A DNA stretch of 64,000 bases. Origin: Sporodiniella umbellata (taxonomy: Eukaryota; Mucoromycota; Mucoromycetes; Mucorales; Rhizopodaceae). A program made the position numbers and the translations under genes. Location: assembly GCA_025677835.1 (NCBI GenBank), contig JAIXMR010000131.1, positions 1 to 64,000 of the forward strand, written 5' to 3'. Numbering within the stretch: the first letter of the stretch is position 1; every line of letters starts with the position of its first letter. Below are positions 26,453 to 37,975 of this stretch, in pieces. Under the pieces are notes generated by a model. The model made no database searches. It was not told where the DNA came from and saw nothing but the letters and a program-made list of their open reading frames with translations.

Positions 26453-26551
26453 AGTCGTCAGTATTTAATAGTTGTCTATAATAGTTTATTGGGGGTTTTT
26501 TTCATAATAAATATGTTTTATCTTATCTACATATGTGTCAAAAGAGTATTT

Positions 26552-27829
26552 TTAAAAGTACTGCTCATAAGCAGGATCCGTCATGGAAACGTCTCGTTTA
26601 GCAACAGCGAAACCGATTCGGCGACGGCCGACATCAAACACGGTATAAAAGTGTTTAAGAAAGACATCACCTAGTACCCAACTCTGTACGTTTTGACCTG
26701 ATACACCCGAAAGACACAGCTTGCTGGATGGGTTAATGGGTGCCAAAAACAGAGCGCTTGCAGGTAAAACAAAAGTACCCTGTTGTGTCTGGATTGTCAA
26801 GGGAGGCATAGAAGCTATAGAATCACAAGGAAAAGACCAGGTGCCATCTCCGTTTTTCATGGCGTCTGGAATTACTTGATGCAACATATCTGCATCTCTT
26901 TTGGGCATAATAATCAAGGTAGAGCCTGATTCAAAGTAAATACGATGCGAAGAAACCAAAAAACACAGTGGTACATACTGAAAATAAATTAAACTTACCG
27001 CTATCAACGATGGCTTTTCTCTTTGGGAAATAGAGTTCGCCGAAGCGGGCTTCTTTTAACTGAATCATCCAGTAGCCGTTATCAACCACGTCTACAAAGC
27101 TGATATCTCCCTGAAAGCGATTGCTATCAACACCACCAAAATCAATTTCGCCTGCATTATGTTGGCTGTAGATAGCAAAGAGGGGTTCATCCAAAATGCC
27201 CTGGTTGACCATAGAAATCAAGGGCGGGTCTTGTTCTGTGCTGGCTATTCTAGGCAGGCCCAGACCAAAGATACCCTGAAAGGGAGCCCCGACAAAATCG
27301 CGAGAAAGGGAAAGGATATTAACAAAGCTTTGACCTTCAATAGCCAGTGCGCGACTGTTCCCGATCCTGACCGTCTCGCGCGAGAGTTGACCGTACACTG
27401 AACCTGTGCCATAATCGATCTGTGTGTTTTGTTCATCGTCTTCAAAAGTACTCGAGATCTCTGAACGGAACGTGTTTTGTTGGGTTCGACAGACTGCGTT
27501 ACGACATTGAGAAGAAACAACCCAGAGATCGGCGCTACCAGTATCAAAAACGACTTTAAAAAGCTGAGGTGGTGTCCCAATACTGATTTCTCCAAAATAA
27601 CCTGAGAATACCTAGGGTGAGTTGGCTGATATTAACAGTTTATTTATTCTTTACCGCTGCCGTGATTGTATGATTGTTGGTCTTGTTTGACAAGATAAGA
27701 AACAGCACGACTGTCATACAAAGAGGGTGGTAACGATTTTTCTAAAGATACTTTAAATTGCTTTTTACGTAACGCTGGAAAGGTAGTGACAACAGTGCAT
27801 AATAAACCCAGACCGAATATAATCCTCAT
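26552..27829 (-). CDS. Secreted pepsin-like aspartic protease (family A1)
   Basis: Three exons (27829-27655, 27601-26999, 26925-26552) give 383 residues. It has a signal peptide (MRIIFGLGLLCTVVTTFPA), a short basic propeptide, then GYFGEISIGTPPQ and the first catalytic motif FDTGSADLWV. The flap region is DYGTGSVYGQLS. The second catalytic motif DSGSTLI is split by an intron. The C-terminal WVLGDVFLKHFYTVFD...RIGFA is typical of A1 proteases. Both catalytic aspartates and the flap tyrosine region are present, so it should be active. Secretion or vacuolar targeting cannot be separated; I see no GPI signal. Its 5' leader carries a 14-bp tandem repeat. The start is the only ATG giving a signal peptide. 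Confidence 0.92.
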
Positions 27830-27848
27830 ATTAAACAATAACAATAAC

Positions 27849-27901
27849 AATAAGAAAATAGGAATAAGAAAATAGGAATAAGAAAATAGGAATAAGAAAA
27901 A
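27849..27901. repeat. 14-bp tandem repeat in protease 5' flank
   Basis: Three exact copies of AATAAGAAAATAGG (27849-27890) and a partial fourth, 20-72 bp upstream of the protease ATG. On the coding strand it is a T/C-rich leader. Slippage origin is likely; a regulatory role is unproven. Confidence 0.85.
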
Positions 27902-28346
27902 GAAACAGAAACAGAAAGCGAGACACGCACAAAAAAAAAAAGAGATGATAATTAAAAAGTTTTTTAGTCTTTTAAAAGTTCTTTTGCAAGTTTAGTTTGT
28001 AATTTTTTTTCTTCTTTTTTACTTTGTTTTCTTAATTTTCCTTGTTTCGTAGATTTTTGATTCAAGAGTTTCTTTTCTCTCCTTTTCGGAACAATAAAGA
28101 GAAGTAAAATAAAACGAAAGCAAAAAAAAAAGAATAGCTTTTAAACAGGCTTTATGTATTGTTTTGTTTTTTTATTTGATCATTTTGATATAAACTTGGA
28201 TAAAATATGAAGGAGAAAGAGAGATCTTTTGGGTACAAAGTCATTTGATAATAAAAAAAAAAGTGTAAAAAAGAGATCTAAAGGTCTTAGTACACAGCCC
28301 TTTTTATGTGTATGTGTGTGTGAATATGAACACAATGATAAGGTTC

Positions 28347-28381
<35 letters not shown>

Positions 28382-28725
28382 TTTTTTTCCTGTATGAATG
28401 AAGGGACACTTTCCTTTTGGTGTACAAAGGGACAAGTTTTATACCAACTTGTCCCACCACTCAGCTCCTTCCCCGCATTTTGTATTTTTTCCTTTTTTGT
28501 TTTATTTATTGCTCGTTTTCCCGTCTGTCTTTCCCGTATTTTAAAAAAACAATAATAAAAATCACGATTCAGTTTTTATGAAATCGTGTGTGGGAGAACT
28601 TTATCTCTTGTAAATGTATTTATTCCGAGTTGTAAAAGACAATTAAGAAGCAGTATTTTTTTTTTTTTAAAAAAAACCTTTTTTTCCTTTTTTTTTTCTT
28701 TCTGCTTTTTTCTTGATATTTCATA
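27902..28725. other. Divergent promoter spacer, protease / carboxylate carrier
   Basis: About 820 bp of strongly AT-rich DNA with a T run of about 29 at 28350-28378 and several shorter T or A runs. No exon-like segment was found. It should hold promoters for both flanking divergent genes. Confidence 0.5.
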
Positions 28726-30763
28726 ATGAATCAAGGCGAAGGATCCAAAGCAAGAGTAGAAGAAATTGAAAATGCTGGAGAATCAAATGGTCAGGCTCAA
28801 AAGAAGTGGCGGGTTCAGATCAAAGATGCCATTTATACCAAACCAGAAAAGTCACCCAACATATGGCATCTTTTGACCAATTTAACAAACACTCAGAGAA
28901 TCACTTTTGTTGCAGGTAAAAAAAAACAATCGTTTTAAATACCCATTTTTTCAAACGATTATCATTTATATAGCTTTTTTTGGCTGGACCTTGGATGCTT
29001 TTGATTTCTTTTCAGTCTCTTTATCCGCCACCAGAATAGGTTTGACACAAGATTTTTTTTTTAATTTTTAGTAACATCTTGTACTTTAAAATAGCTGAAA
29101 CTTATGGTGTTCAACCCTCCGATGTCACAAGTAATTCAACATTTAAATACATTTAAATGCATACATAAACAATAACACTTAATCCCTCTCCCTTTTTATT
29201 GTTATTGTTGATCATTCAACAGGTGCAATCACAACTACTCTGGTAACGAAAAAAAAAAAAAAAAAAGCTTGATTTTAATCAGCCTGTAATAGATGCTACG
29301 ACCAATTGGAGCATTGATATTTGGGTAGTTATTTTATGCAAGATGATCAAAATCTCTTACTTTTTCTTTTGGTTACTAGAGCTTTAGCAGATAAATATGG
29401 CCGTCGATGGCCTTTGATGATTGACATTGCTTTATTTTCAATTATAAATATGGCTAGTGGTTTTGCACCCAATCTATCTACATTTATTGGTCTTCGAGCT
29501 ATTTTTGGTATTGCAATGGGCGGTGAATGGGTAAAGTAAAAAAAAAATCCATTTGAAAGAGAATAGACTTTTTTTTTTTTCAAAGCTCATACAAAACAAA
29601 GGGTTTAGGAGCAAGCTTAGCACTGGAATCGCTTCCCATTGAGGCACGTGGTTTATTCTCTGGTATTTACCAACAAGGCTATGCATGTGGCTATTTGTTA
29701 GCCACACTGGTAAACTATGCCGTGACAGAAACAGGCTCCAGCTGGCGTATTTTATTTTGGGTGGGCGCTGGATTTGCATTGTTAGCGATTGTGATTCGGT
29801 TATGGGTACCTGAATCGGAAACCTTTGTACGTCAGACTCAGGCCCGCAAGATTTTAGGCCGGTCAATCTTGAAAGAACTCAAGACAGCTATCCGTATGCA
29901 TTGGTTACGTATGATATATATGGTAATCCTGATGGCCTTTATGAACTTCTTCTCTCATGGCTCTCAAGATCTTTATCCGACTTTTTTGCTCAACCAACTC
30001 GGCTATACCACAAAACAACAGACAATCACAGGGGTCATTATGAATATTGGTGCCATCGTAGGTGGAACTCTCTTTGGTTACGGTTCAAATTTTCTCGGCA
30101 GACGGTTTGTTATTTCACTTTGTGCAATACTTGCAGGGGCCTTTATACCTCTTTGGGTATTCGCGCCTACTATTCAAACCTTACAGCTCGGTGCCTTTAT
30201 TATGCAGTTCTTTGTGCAAGGCGCTTGGGGTATGTCATGTATTAAAAATACCTCTCTTAAAGTATATTCTGTTAGGTGCCATCCCTGCTCATATTAACGA
30301 GCTAGCACCTGATTCTTTTCGCGGGTTGATGCCCGGTCTAGCTTATCAGTTGGGAAACTTGGTATGTCTACGAATGTATACATGTGTATTGATGTCCTGT
30401 ATAGATCAGTGCTGCCTCGAGTCAAATTGAAGCGACGATTGGTGAACGTTACCCTATCAGAAACTCGGATGGTTCCTACAGGCTGAATTCAAAAGGACAG
30501 ACCATTGCCGACTATGGAAAGACGCAGGCTATCTTTATGGGTTGTGTTTGTGGCGGACTGCTAATAACCAGTAAATAGTATAATGTCGACAATAGACTCT
30601 AACACAAATGTGTTTTTTTTATATAGCTTTGGTGGGCAAAGAAGAAAGAAATAAAGATTTCAATCAAAACCTACTGGAAGGTCATCATTCTAGTATTGGT
30701 CCAGAAGAAGTTAAAGAAAACCAAACCGAACAAGGATTACCGATGACTGAACACACCTTATAA
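28726..30763 (+). CDS. JEN1: JEN1-like monocarboxylate:H+ symporter (MFS, SHS family)
   Basis: Ten exons (28726-28915, 28974-29039, 29095-29130, 29223-29242, 29293-29324, 29380-29530, 29602-30229, 30276-30361, 30405-30570, 30627-30763) give 503 residues with about 12 TM helices. Diagnostic segments are [18 protein letters not shown] in TM1 and [12 protein letters not shown]. The MFS signature is [22 protein letters not shown] and [16 protein letters not shown] are shared with yeast Jen1. It takes up lactate, pyruvate or acetate at the plasma membrane. Jen1 genes are usually glucose-repressed. The TM1-TM2 region is cut into exons of 66, 36, 20 and 32 nt, all needed for the reading frame and all with GT-AG borders. 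Confidence 0.88.
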
Positions 30764-30999
30764 TGTAAATAAACCTTTTTTTCGGTCTTTAAAGTTTTTT
30801 TTATGCTTCATCATTGGTCTTGTTTCAAGTAAAGGTTTTATTTTGCTTATTTACTCCTTGATATTTTCTGAGTGCGTTGTGTTGTGTGTGTACTCTTTTT
30901 TTTCTAAATATATTATTTATATAACAAGAAAAAAAGAAGAATATAATTTTTTCTTCTTTTTTCTTTTTTTTTTTTAAAGCATTGTCCATCAAGAGCCTC

Positions 31000-31857
31000 A
31001 TGTCTAATCACAACTCAACTTCATCTGTAAATAAGAAAACAAAAATAAAGAAATTCTATGTGTATGTGTGTATTGATAGTCAACTTGTAAAAACATCTTG
31101 CTAGTTTGAATTGTTTTATTCGGCATTGATAGCCAAGCCGTTTTTGAATTTTGCAGAAGCGATGATGACTGCCAAAGAGCTGTCATTGAAACATGGACTC
31201 CAGTTTTATCAAAACAAGGCAAGAGAACAGATCATTGGAGCTTTTTTTTAGAGAGATCATTTATTGTCAGTTATATATATATAGAATCAAATCGTTGTAT
31301 CATCCAGTCATAAAGAAGAGCATGAACTAGAGTTGATGCACAAACCACAAGGTTGGGAATTCTTTTTAGATCTCGAGTCACGTACACGGCGGCTAGTGAA
31401 TTTATGTGCACAGTTGTGTATGTTGAACGCAGGCAGTGAAGATTTGTCACACTATTTGGAGAATCAATTAGGCACACTGTTGAAAGAAACCACAGCCGAG
31501 CCCAATCAACTCTATTGTCCGTTACAAGAAGAACTTGCCGTCTCCACCAAAGAATCGCCCAAGCACGGCTCTTTGATAGATTCTTTTAAAGCATTACCCA
31601 AAGTGACCATACCACAGCATACATTGCATATTAAAACCTACAATCAATCTTTAACAGGCGATATCCGTCGCGCTATTTACGAGCATCGATCTCAACCTGA
31701 AGAAGGCCATTGGCCAACCTCTACAAACGAGTCTTGGTCACATCCCCACGCTGCATGGCCCGTGCCCAAACCACCTCTGGCCTCTTCCGCCTTTTCTCTT
31801 AATCCTACTCAAAACTTTTACATGGATCCTTTTCCTCAGGGGAACCCTCTTGAATAA
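31000..31857 (+). CDS. Hypothetical protein with a GC-AG intron
   Basis: Exons 31000-31026, 31105-31218 and 31285-31857 give 237 residues. I do not recognise the family. The middle part (HELELMHKPQGWEFFLDL...LVNLCAQLC) looks helical. The C-terminal 90 residues are rich in P, H, W and S and probably disordered. There is no signal peptide or TM helix. The second intron begins AAG|GCAAG, the usual GC-donor consensus, and ends in TATATAG. Without it the reading frame stops after 10 codons. The short first exon is the weakest part; an alternative start is an ATG within exon 2. It is tail-to-tail with PMP3 (133 bp). Confidence 0.6.
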
Positions 31858-31990
31858 TAACAGTCATAACAATAAAAAAAAAATGAAGGGCTTTGTATGT
31901 ATTATTTTATTTTATCTTTATACAAGGTATCAGTGTATGTGTAATAATAGAAAGGTGTACAGTGTTGGTTTTAAAAAGAGAGACGGCTGT

Positions 31991-32219
31991 CTAAAACTTT
32001 AGAATAATATAGAGTGCGTGAACTAAAAGAGAGAGAGAATCAGTCTATGTTTAGATCAGACGCGGGTCTGCACTTACTGATACCAGGGATATAACCAAGA
32101 ACGGTAAGAGCAATGTTGATCAAGAAATCAACGTTACAGCCTCGTTCAAGAAATACACCAAGAGGAGGGAGCACAATGGCAGCAATGATTTTAATAATGT
32201 CAGAAGCGGTAGCAGGCAT
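31991..32219 (-). CDS. PMP3: Pmp3/UPF0057 small membrane proteolipid
   Basis: Two exons (32219-32078, 32022-31991) give 57 residues. It matches the PMP3 family along its length: a short polar start, TM1 (IIKIIAAIVLPPLGVFLERG), the connecting CNVDFLINIALT, and TM2 (VLGYIPGIIHALYIIL). Pmp3 controls plasma-membrane potential and cation tolerance, and is often stress-induced. The splice choice (a GTAAGT donor in the codon after PGI) restores the canonical GIIHALY motif; read-through would give an unrelated tail. Very sure. Confidence 0.95.
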
Positions 32220-32690
32220 AGTGAATAGTTGTAGTAATTTACAAAAGTTTAATGATCCAAACCTTGCTCTTTTATACCTTTTTCGAATGATTTTGGTGTA
32301 ACAGAATGACAACACGATGATGACGATGATCGTAATAAAGTGTGTTCATATGTTTGTACGTGTTTCTATTGCAGTACACTAAAGGTAAAGATCACGACAC
32401 TAAAAGAAAAAAGGTTATTTGCCAACCCAAACATCGTTTATTATTACAACAATAGCGTACGAAACAAATCCAAGGGATATAGGACAAAAAAATTCGATGA
32501 TTTCACTTTGAAGACATCTAAAAAACAAGGTCACACATAACGTCAATAGAATACTCAAAAATACGTATACACCAAAAGAGGAAAAAATAGAACTTTTTGT
32601 ATATTGAATAAAAAAAACGTCATGGTTGAGCTCTCGATAATAACACGACTTTTGAATCATGTGTTATTTTTTTAACTACTTGACAAATAG

Positions 32691-33244
32691 ACAACAACTG
32701 TACAGTGGATCCAGCAAGTAGTACCACAGGCCAATCAAAATCAATTTCATACTGGTGGAAATAAAAGTCGTATTTTTAAAAACGAAGTCGCCTGCTTCCA
32801 TCAGCATAATTCGGGTTTGAGATTTCTAAAAAGACGACTGATAAAGTTACAGCTTGATGACTCATTATCATGTTTTACCCCTGTCAAGTAAGAAGTATTT
32901 AGTAGCATTTTTTTTACATTCAATATACTGTATAATAAGTTTTGCCAAGGAATAATAAGAGATTTTCACCTGCGCTTAGACATAGAGCCCTGAAGAGTAT
33001 GTTAGGTGAAACACAACAGGCATCTTTCTTGATCGTTTACAGCAACGGGTACTTTTCCAAAATCAAAGTCTTCTCATTCATTCGTGTCTCTGCATTTCAG
33101 AGCCAAATGAAGGATACGTAAGGATTCAGGGTATCGATCTAAGGATAAAAGTAGCCGTTGACCTTGTTGGTTATTAGTAATTACTGCATCAGCATTATTA
33201 TTTATTGGATAACAAAATCCTTCAAAACGAAAGGAGTACATTGA
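32691..33244 (+). CDS. Candidate cryptic gene: three phase-compatible exons, 5' end not found
   Basis: Segments 32691-32887, 32962-33117 and 33178-33244 are each open and bordered by AG and GT sites. They join in consistent phase to about 139 codons ending in TGA. The predicted peptide is basic (RIFKNEVACFHQHNSGLRFL, RHRALKSMLGETQQASFLIV) with a hydrophobic C-terminus (CISIIIIYWI). The first exon has no upstream ATG in frame, so an earlier exon would be needed, perhaps near 32340-32380 where TTGCAG and GTAAAG sites occur. I do not recognise the family. Open length plus matching phases is the only evidence, and chance or a decayed gene is possible. Confidence 0.3.
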
Positions 33245-34835
33245 GCATCGTTAAACAAAATAAATTCTAATGCCATATATTCACAGTACTATCTAGTTTT
33301 TGGGAACTGTGTTGTATTTAAGCTGTTGTCATCGATAAGTATTTGGTTAGTTTCTCTTTTTGCTTCTATCTTTCACGGTGAAGTGGATGTTCAAAATATT
33401 TCTTTTGGCATTTTAATAACTACTAAACTTTGATAATATAAATATAACTATATAGACAAAGTATATTACTCGTTGCTCATTGGCGACAATCTTCTTGTGT
33501 CTTTCATAGTAAATTTTAGGCTTTTCAGTATATTTGTTTTGAGATAAGCTGAAAGTCGAGTATGTGGACCGGTTTACCCTTGTTTAAAGAGACAAAAGCG
33601 TAAGAGACATTCGTAAAATAACATAAGGATGTAGAAAAAGAGAGCAACAAGAGAGGTGACTGACCATTATATGACGAAAAAAAAAGAGTACAAGCAGCCC
33701 AATTAAGTTTACCTTCTTGTTAGTGTAGTGATGGCAACAGCCATCACTACTAGTTTCTTCTTCAATTTGTCGTTTGCTGCGCAGAATTTGATTAAAAAAA
33801 GTGTTTTTTCAGCTCTTCAATACAACCAAAAAGCCCACAGCAACAAGAGCATCCAACGCGGCGAGAGTACTCAACTTCTGGCTGGAAGTAATGTTAGATT
33901 AAATATGAAAAAGAGCGTATGCGTAAAATAAAGCTTACATAACTGTTTATAAACTTTTTCAAAATGGATTTGTTACTGTAAAATGTGGTTAGTTCAATAG
34001 ATTTCTCAAATTTACCAGCTACTTGCAAGTTTTTGCTACGTTTTTGAACCTTTGATTTTATTCAAAATTGAGCTCTATAAGAGATGAACAAAATCAATAA
34101 AAGCATTAATTAAAATAAACTTCAATGAAATAAAAGCATGTACTGTAGATTCGTATAACGTGATCGCGCAAGTTGCGTAAAGTAGATAACTGTTTCCGAT
34201 ACAATTGGAGGATGTAGATTGCAAGTACCTTCTCCATCCAAGTTTTTAATTTTTTTTGGTTGAGGAAGGTAATCGATTGTGATCTGCCAATTGCTTTCCT
34301 TTTATAGTAGGCAACTGGTTATTCTTTCTCATTGGCTAAAAAAATGGCCTATTTGAACTGGTATACTTTCTTATATTTATAGGCGTGCATTTGGCGATCG
34401 CCACTTTTTAAATGTAGGGTTTCCTGTTATATTTTGTCTTACAAGATTTGGTAAAAACATTGTACTGATAAATTTTTTTAAAGTTGTTAAAAAACGCAAA
34501 ATCCTAAACAGGCGACTTTGTTTCGAAAAATACGACTTCTACTTTCGAAAATAGGAAACCAGTTTGGATTAGTTTACGATACCGATTTGAATGGTTTGCG
34601 ACATTAATTTTCATTGGCTACGACATTGTTTGTCGGATTCACTGTACCCCCGTTTTGGATTTGGATCCAGGCTACATTCTTTGACCAAAAAAGTTCACAG
34701 CCAACCTAATTATATAAATTACGTGACGCTGTTATATAAGCAAATGTCTTTTAAAAGCTTAAATACAAAGAGTGTATCTAATCCCAGTTTTTTTTTAAAA
34801 AAAAATCTAAGAAAAGTATACGTGTGTTCATTTTA
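33245..34835. other. 1.6-kb AT-rich region with only weak exon candidates
   Basis: Mostly AT-rich with no clear gene. On the minus strand, 33975-33939 and 33881-33792 form a phase-compatible exon pair ending in a Cys-rich peptide (RRVGCSCCCGLFGCIEELKK). On the plus strand, 33731-33931 is open for 66 codons. These conflict and neither is convincing. Confidence 0.35.
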
Positions 34836-35620
34836 TTAAACCATATCTCTAGAAAGACGAGGTGAGATTCTCAAGTCTATTTTTTCAAATTCGTAGCAGC
34901 TCAGTGCATCGAAGCCAACATCATAAAGAATCAGAGACCATTCAAAGAGCGCGTAGATACTATAGGCTATATATAAAGAGGTTTTAGCTTTCGAGTCGGA
35001 TCGTTCAACGACGGTCTTTACCTCCAGGTACACGATGAACTTTGTGTTGAATAAAAAAATAGACCATGGGTAAAAGAGTACCAAAGAACAATAGAGTGAT
35101 GTACCTTCGCCATTGGAGAGCTTTTGCTTCCTGTGCTTGAGCCAAGATACACAACATCCAAGGCAGAGTGCAAAGTAAATAAACAATCATGGCAATATCA
35201 TGTGTGCCGTGATCGTCTGTAGATGTCACATAAACCCAGCCACCACATGAGACAGTACGCAAAAAGCCTACGATCAATAGGGATCGATTTTGACTTTTCA
35301 GGTACCAGAGAAACACAAGTAATAATCGGGGTCCTGAAGTCAATGCGATCATTACTTGAAAGAAGGCGCGTGCTGGATATCGATCCCCCGTAGTTGCGCT
35401 CACACTTGGTATCCATTCCTTTATATATATATAAATACATACAAAATCATCAATGACTCATTCCTTTCTTTTATATCAATGTATCGTTTTTTTTTACTTG
35501 AGGATAGCCAAAATATTCATTAGATACAATCTTTTCATATTCCGTATAACAACCAACAAAAAGAGCAATCAAAAAGGCACCTAAAAACATATAAGAAAGA
35601 GTATCTGTGCTTTTTCTCAT
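34836..35620 (-). CDS. PGAP2 / FRAG1-DRAM-Sfk1 family membrane protein
   Basis: Three exons (35620-35498, 35418-35022, 34966-34836) give 216 residues with about five to six TM helices and no cleavable signal. The order is TM1 (LSYMFLGAFLIALFVGCYTE), a loop with EWIPSVSATTGDRYPARAFF, then helices LLFFGTLLPMVYFF and AYSIYALFEWSLILYDVGFD. The WIPS-G-D-Y-P loop and the (F)EW...DVxFD ending are shared by FRAG1/DRAM/PGAP2 proteins. PGAP2 acts in the Golgi in fatty-acid remodelling of GPI anchors; in yeast this is the N-terminal half of Cwh43. Here the domain stands alone. A Sfk1-type role is the alternative. Confidence 0.8.
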
Positions 35621-35946
35621 TTACTATAGGCACATAATGTATGTGCATGAGCAATGTATTTTCCAGAAACCTATTTGTATTTGTTTTTATACAAATTTAT
35701 ATGTTTTTTTTATTCGTTTCGTTTGTTCTCAATTCAATTCTTTGTTTGTCTTTTTTTAGCTTGTTTCAAAAGAACAAAAAAAAAAAAAAAAAAAGGTAAT
35801 TAACCTGTGCCATGGCCTCCTTCATCTCCTTCTGGAAAATAATCAAAATAAAAAAGAATTTGTAAAAAAAAAAAAAAAGGGCCAATCGTGCACCCAAAGC
35901 AAATTAAAATAGCGATAAAGCCATAGCTCAATAGCTTGGACCTGAT

Positions 35947-36162
35947 TTACCGCTTGTGTTTCCGAGCTTCAATACCTTCTGGCAAGCGATGCTGAATTAA
36001 TCCATATTCTTTAAAAAGTTTAGTCAAAAGCTTTTTTTCTTTTTTAAGTAGCTCAAATGAATTAGTAGATTGATATAAAACATGCGAAAAAAGAGAGAAT
36101 AAAGCTCTTAAATAAAAGACTTTATGTACGGTTTACGCGCAGTAATTGCTAGAAATTCGCAT
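35947..36162 (-). CDS. Possible small protein between PGAP2-like and GT15 genes
   Basis: On the minus strand 36106-35947 is open and encodes a charged C-terminus (LFKEYGLIQHRLPEGIEARK) that looks coding. ATG at 36162 could join it through a 30-nt gap with GT and AG ends, giving 61 residues. So short an intron is unusual, so the start is doubtful. I do not recognise it. A donor at the end (cg|gtaaat) could also extend it. Confidence 0.28.
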
Positions 36163-36481
36163 CCCCTAAACAAATTCAATATATACACAATACCGTTGGT
36201 ATGTTTGATAAATATTTAATAGACAAGGGAATCTAATTATAGACTAAGCAAAACTAGCTTACGTCGGTTGATTCATCTCTTTCTTTTTTTGTTTTGTTTG
36301 GATACAGTTGTCTTTGGAATTATAGTGAATGGATTTAAGGGTCAAATTAAAAGTACTCTTACCATAGAAAAAGAAGGATTCTTAATACATAGTTAACGTG
36401 CGCTTTATAAGCAAATTCTGTCTATAGACATCTTTTTCTTTCGTCTAAAAAAATTTCTTTTTTGTTATTTGGCGATTCAAT

Positions 36482-37900
36482 ATGATGACTCGAAAGAAAC
36501 AAATGATGGGCTATCAAGCCTTGACTGTTTTCTTTTTGTTTGCCATTTTCAATTATCTACGTTCTTCAGATTCACAGCCCGAGGTCCGACTCCACCCACA
36601 CCCAGACAAGGTGAAGGCCGCCTTTGTCATACTGGCTAGAAATAGCGATCTGAATGGGGTACGACATGCGATGCGACAGCTTGAGGACCGATTTAACCGA
36701 AAGTTTAACTATCCCTATGTCTTTCTCAACGAAGAGGATTTCACCAAAGAGTTTAAAGAAAAAACACTGTCCCTAACTAAGGCAGAGGTTCATTACGGAA
36801 AAATTAGTCAAGAGCATTGGAGTTACCCCGATTTTATTAATCAAACAAAAGCAGCAGAAAAAAGACAAGAGATGGAAGACAATCAAGTAATCTACGGAGG
36901 AAGTGAGTCCTATAGGCATATGTGTCGGTATCAATCTGGATTTTTCTTTCGACATCCTTTGTTGGACTCGTATGAATATTATTGGTACAGCTTTTTTTTT
37001 TGTCGATGTTTTTTTTATCTAACAAACTACCTTTTCACAACCTATTAGGCGTGTGGAGCCAGATATCGACTTTTATTGTGATATAGATTATGACGTGTTT
37101 CAACTCATGAAAGACAATCAATTCAAATATGGTAAAACACAAAGACGATCGCATTTTTAAAATTGGAAAAAAAACAATGGTTCTAAACCCTATTTTCTTA
37201 TTACTGGGAGCACTTTAGGATGGACACTCTCATTGACTGAATACATGGACACAATACCTAGTTTATGGAAAACTACACAGAAATTTATGGAAGATCATCC
37301 TAGTTACATTCAAAAAGGAAACGATAGTCTTTTACCTTGGCTTACGGATGATAATTATGAGTCGTATAATGGGTGTCATTTCTGGTCCAACTTTGAAGTA
37401 TGTCATACCATATATACATAAAACGAATCTCATTCTTCTTTAGATAGCCTCTTTAAACTTTTTGAGAAGTGAGAAGTATTTGAAATATTTCGATTATTTA
37501 GATAGTCAAGGTGGATTCTTTTATGAGAGGTACTATATATATAGGTGTACATTGCTTTGTGACTCATGTTGCTATTAGATGGGGGGATGCCCCGGTTCAT
37601 TCTTTAGCTGTAGCCATGATGTTAAAATCAAGTGAAGTACACTTTTTTAACGACATTGGTTATAAACATATACCCTTGATGCACTGTCCTGCTGAGCCTT
37701 GGCTTCAAAAAACCTGTGCTTGTGATGAAAAAGAAACTTTTGGTATAAAAGAATATAGTTTGTATAGACACTAATTCTATAATACAGATTGGAACGATTG
37801 GAGTTGTATGAAACGGTATTCTGACTTGAATCCACGATTCATTTGGGACGAAGAGACCTTCAAACAAAAAACAAATCCATATAGAGCTTCATTTGAGTAA
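36482..37900 (+). CDS. KRE2/MNT1-type alpha-1,2-mannosyltransferase (GT15)
   Basis: Six exons (36482-36984, 37049-37131, 37219-37397, 37444-37529, 37579-37742, 37788-37900) give 375 residues. It has a short cytosolic tail, a signal anchor (ALTVFFLFAIFNYL) and a brief stem. The GT15 catalytic domain contains AAFVILARN, YPYVFLNEEDF, HMCRYQSGFFF, RVEPDIDFYCDIDYD (with a DxD-like site), NGCHFWSNFE and WGDAPVHSLAVAMM. It adds mannose to O- and N-glycans in the Golgi. Two adjacent ATGs (36482, 36485) could start it. Only 75 bp separate its stop from the next gene's ATG on the same strand. Confidence 0.93.
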
Positions 37901-37975
37901 CATAAAAAATCACTCTTTTTTTTTAATTGGCTTTCTTTTGTTTTGTTTTTTCATAAAAAGAATATAAATTCACAA

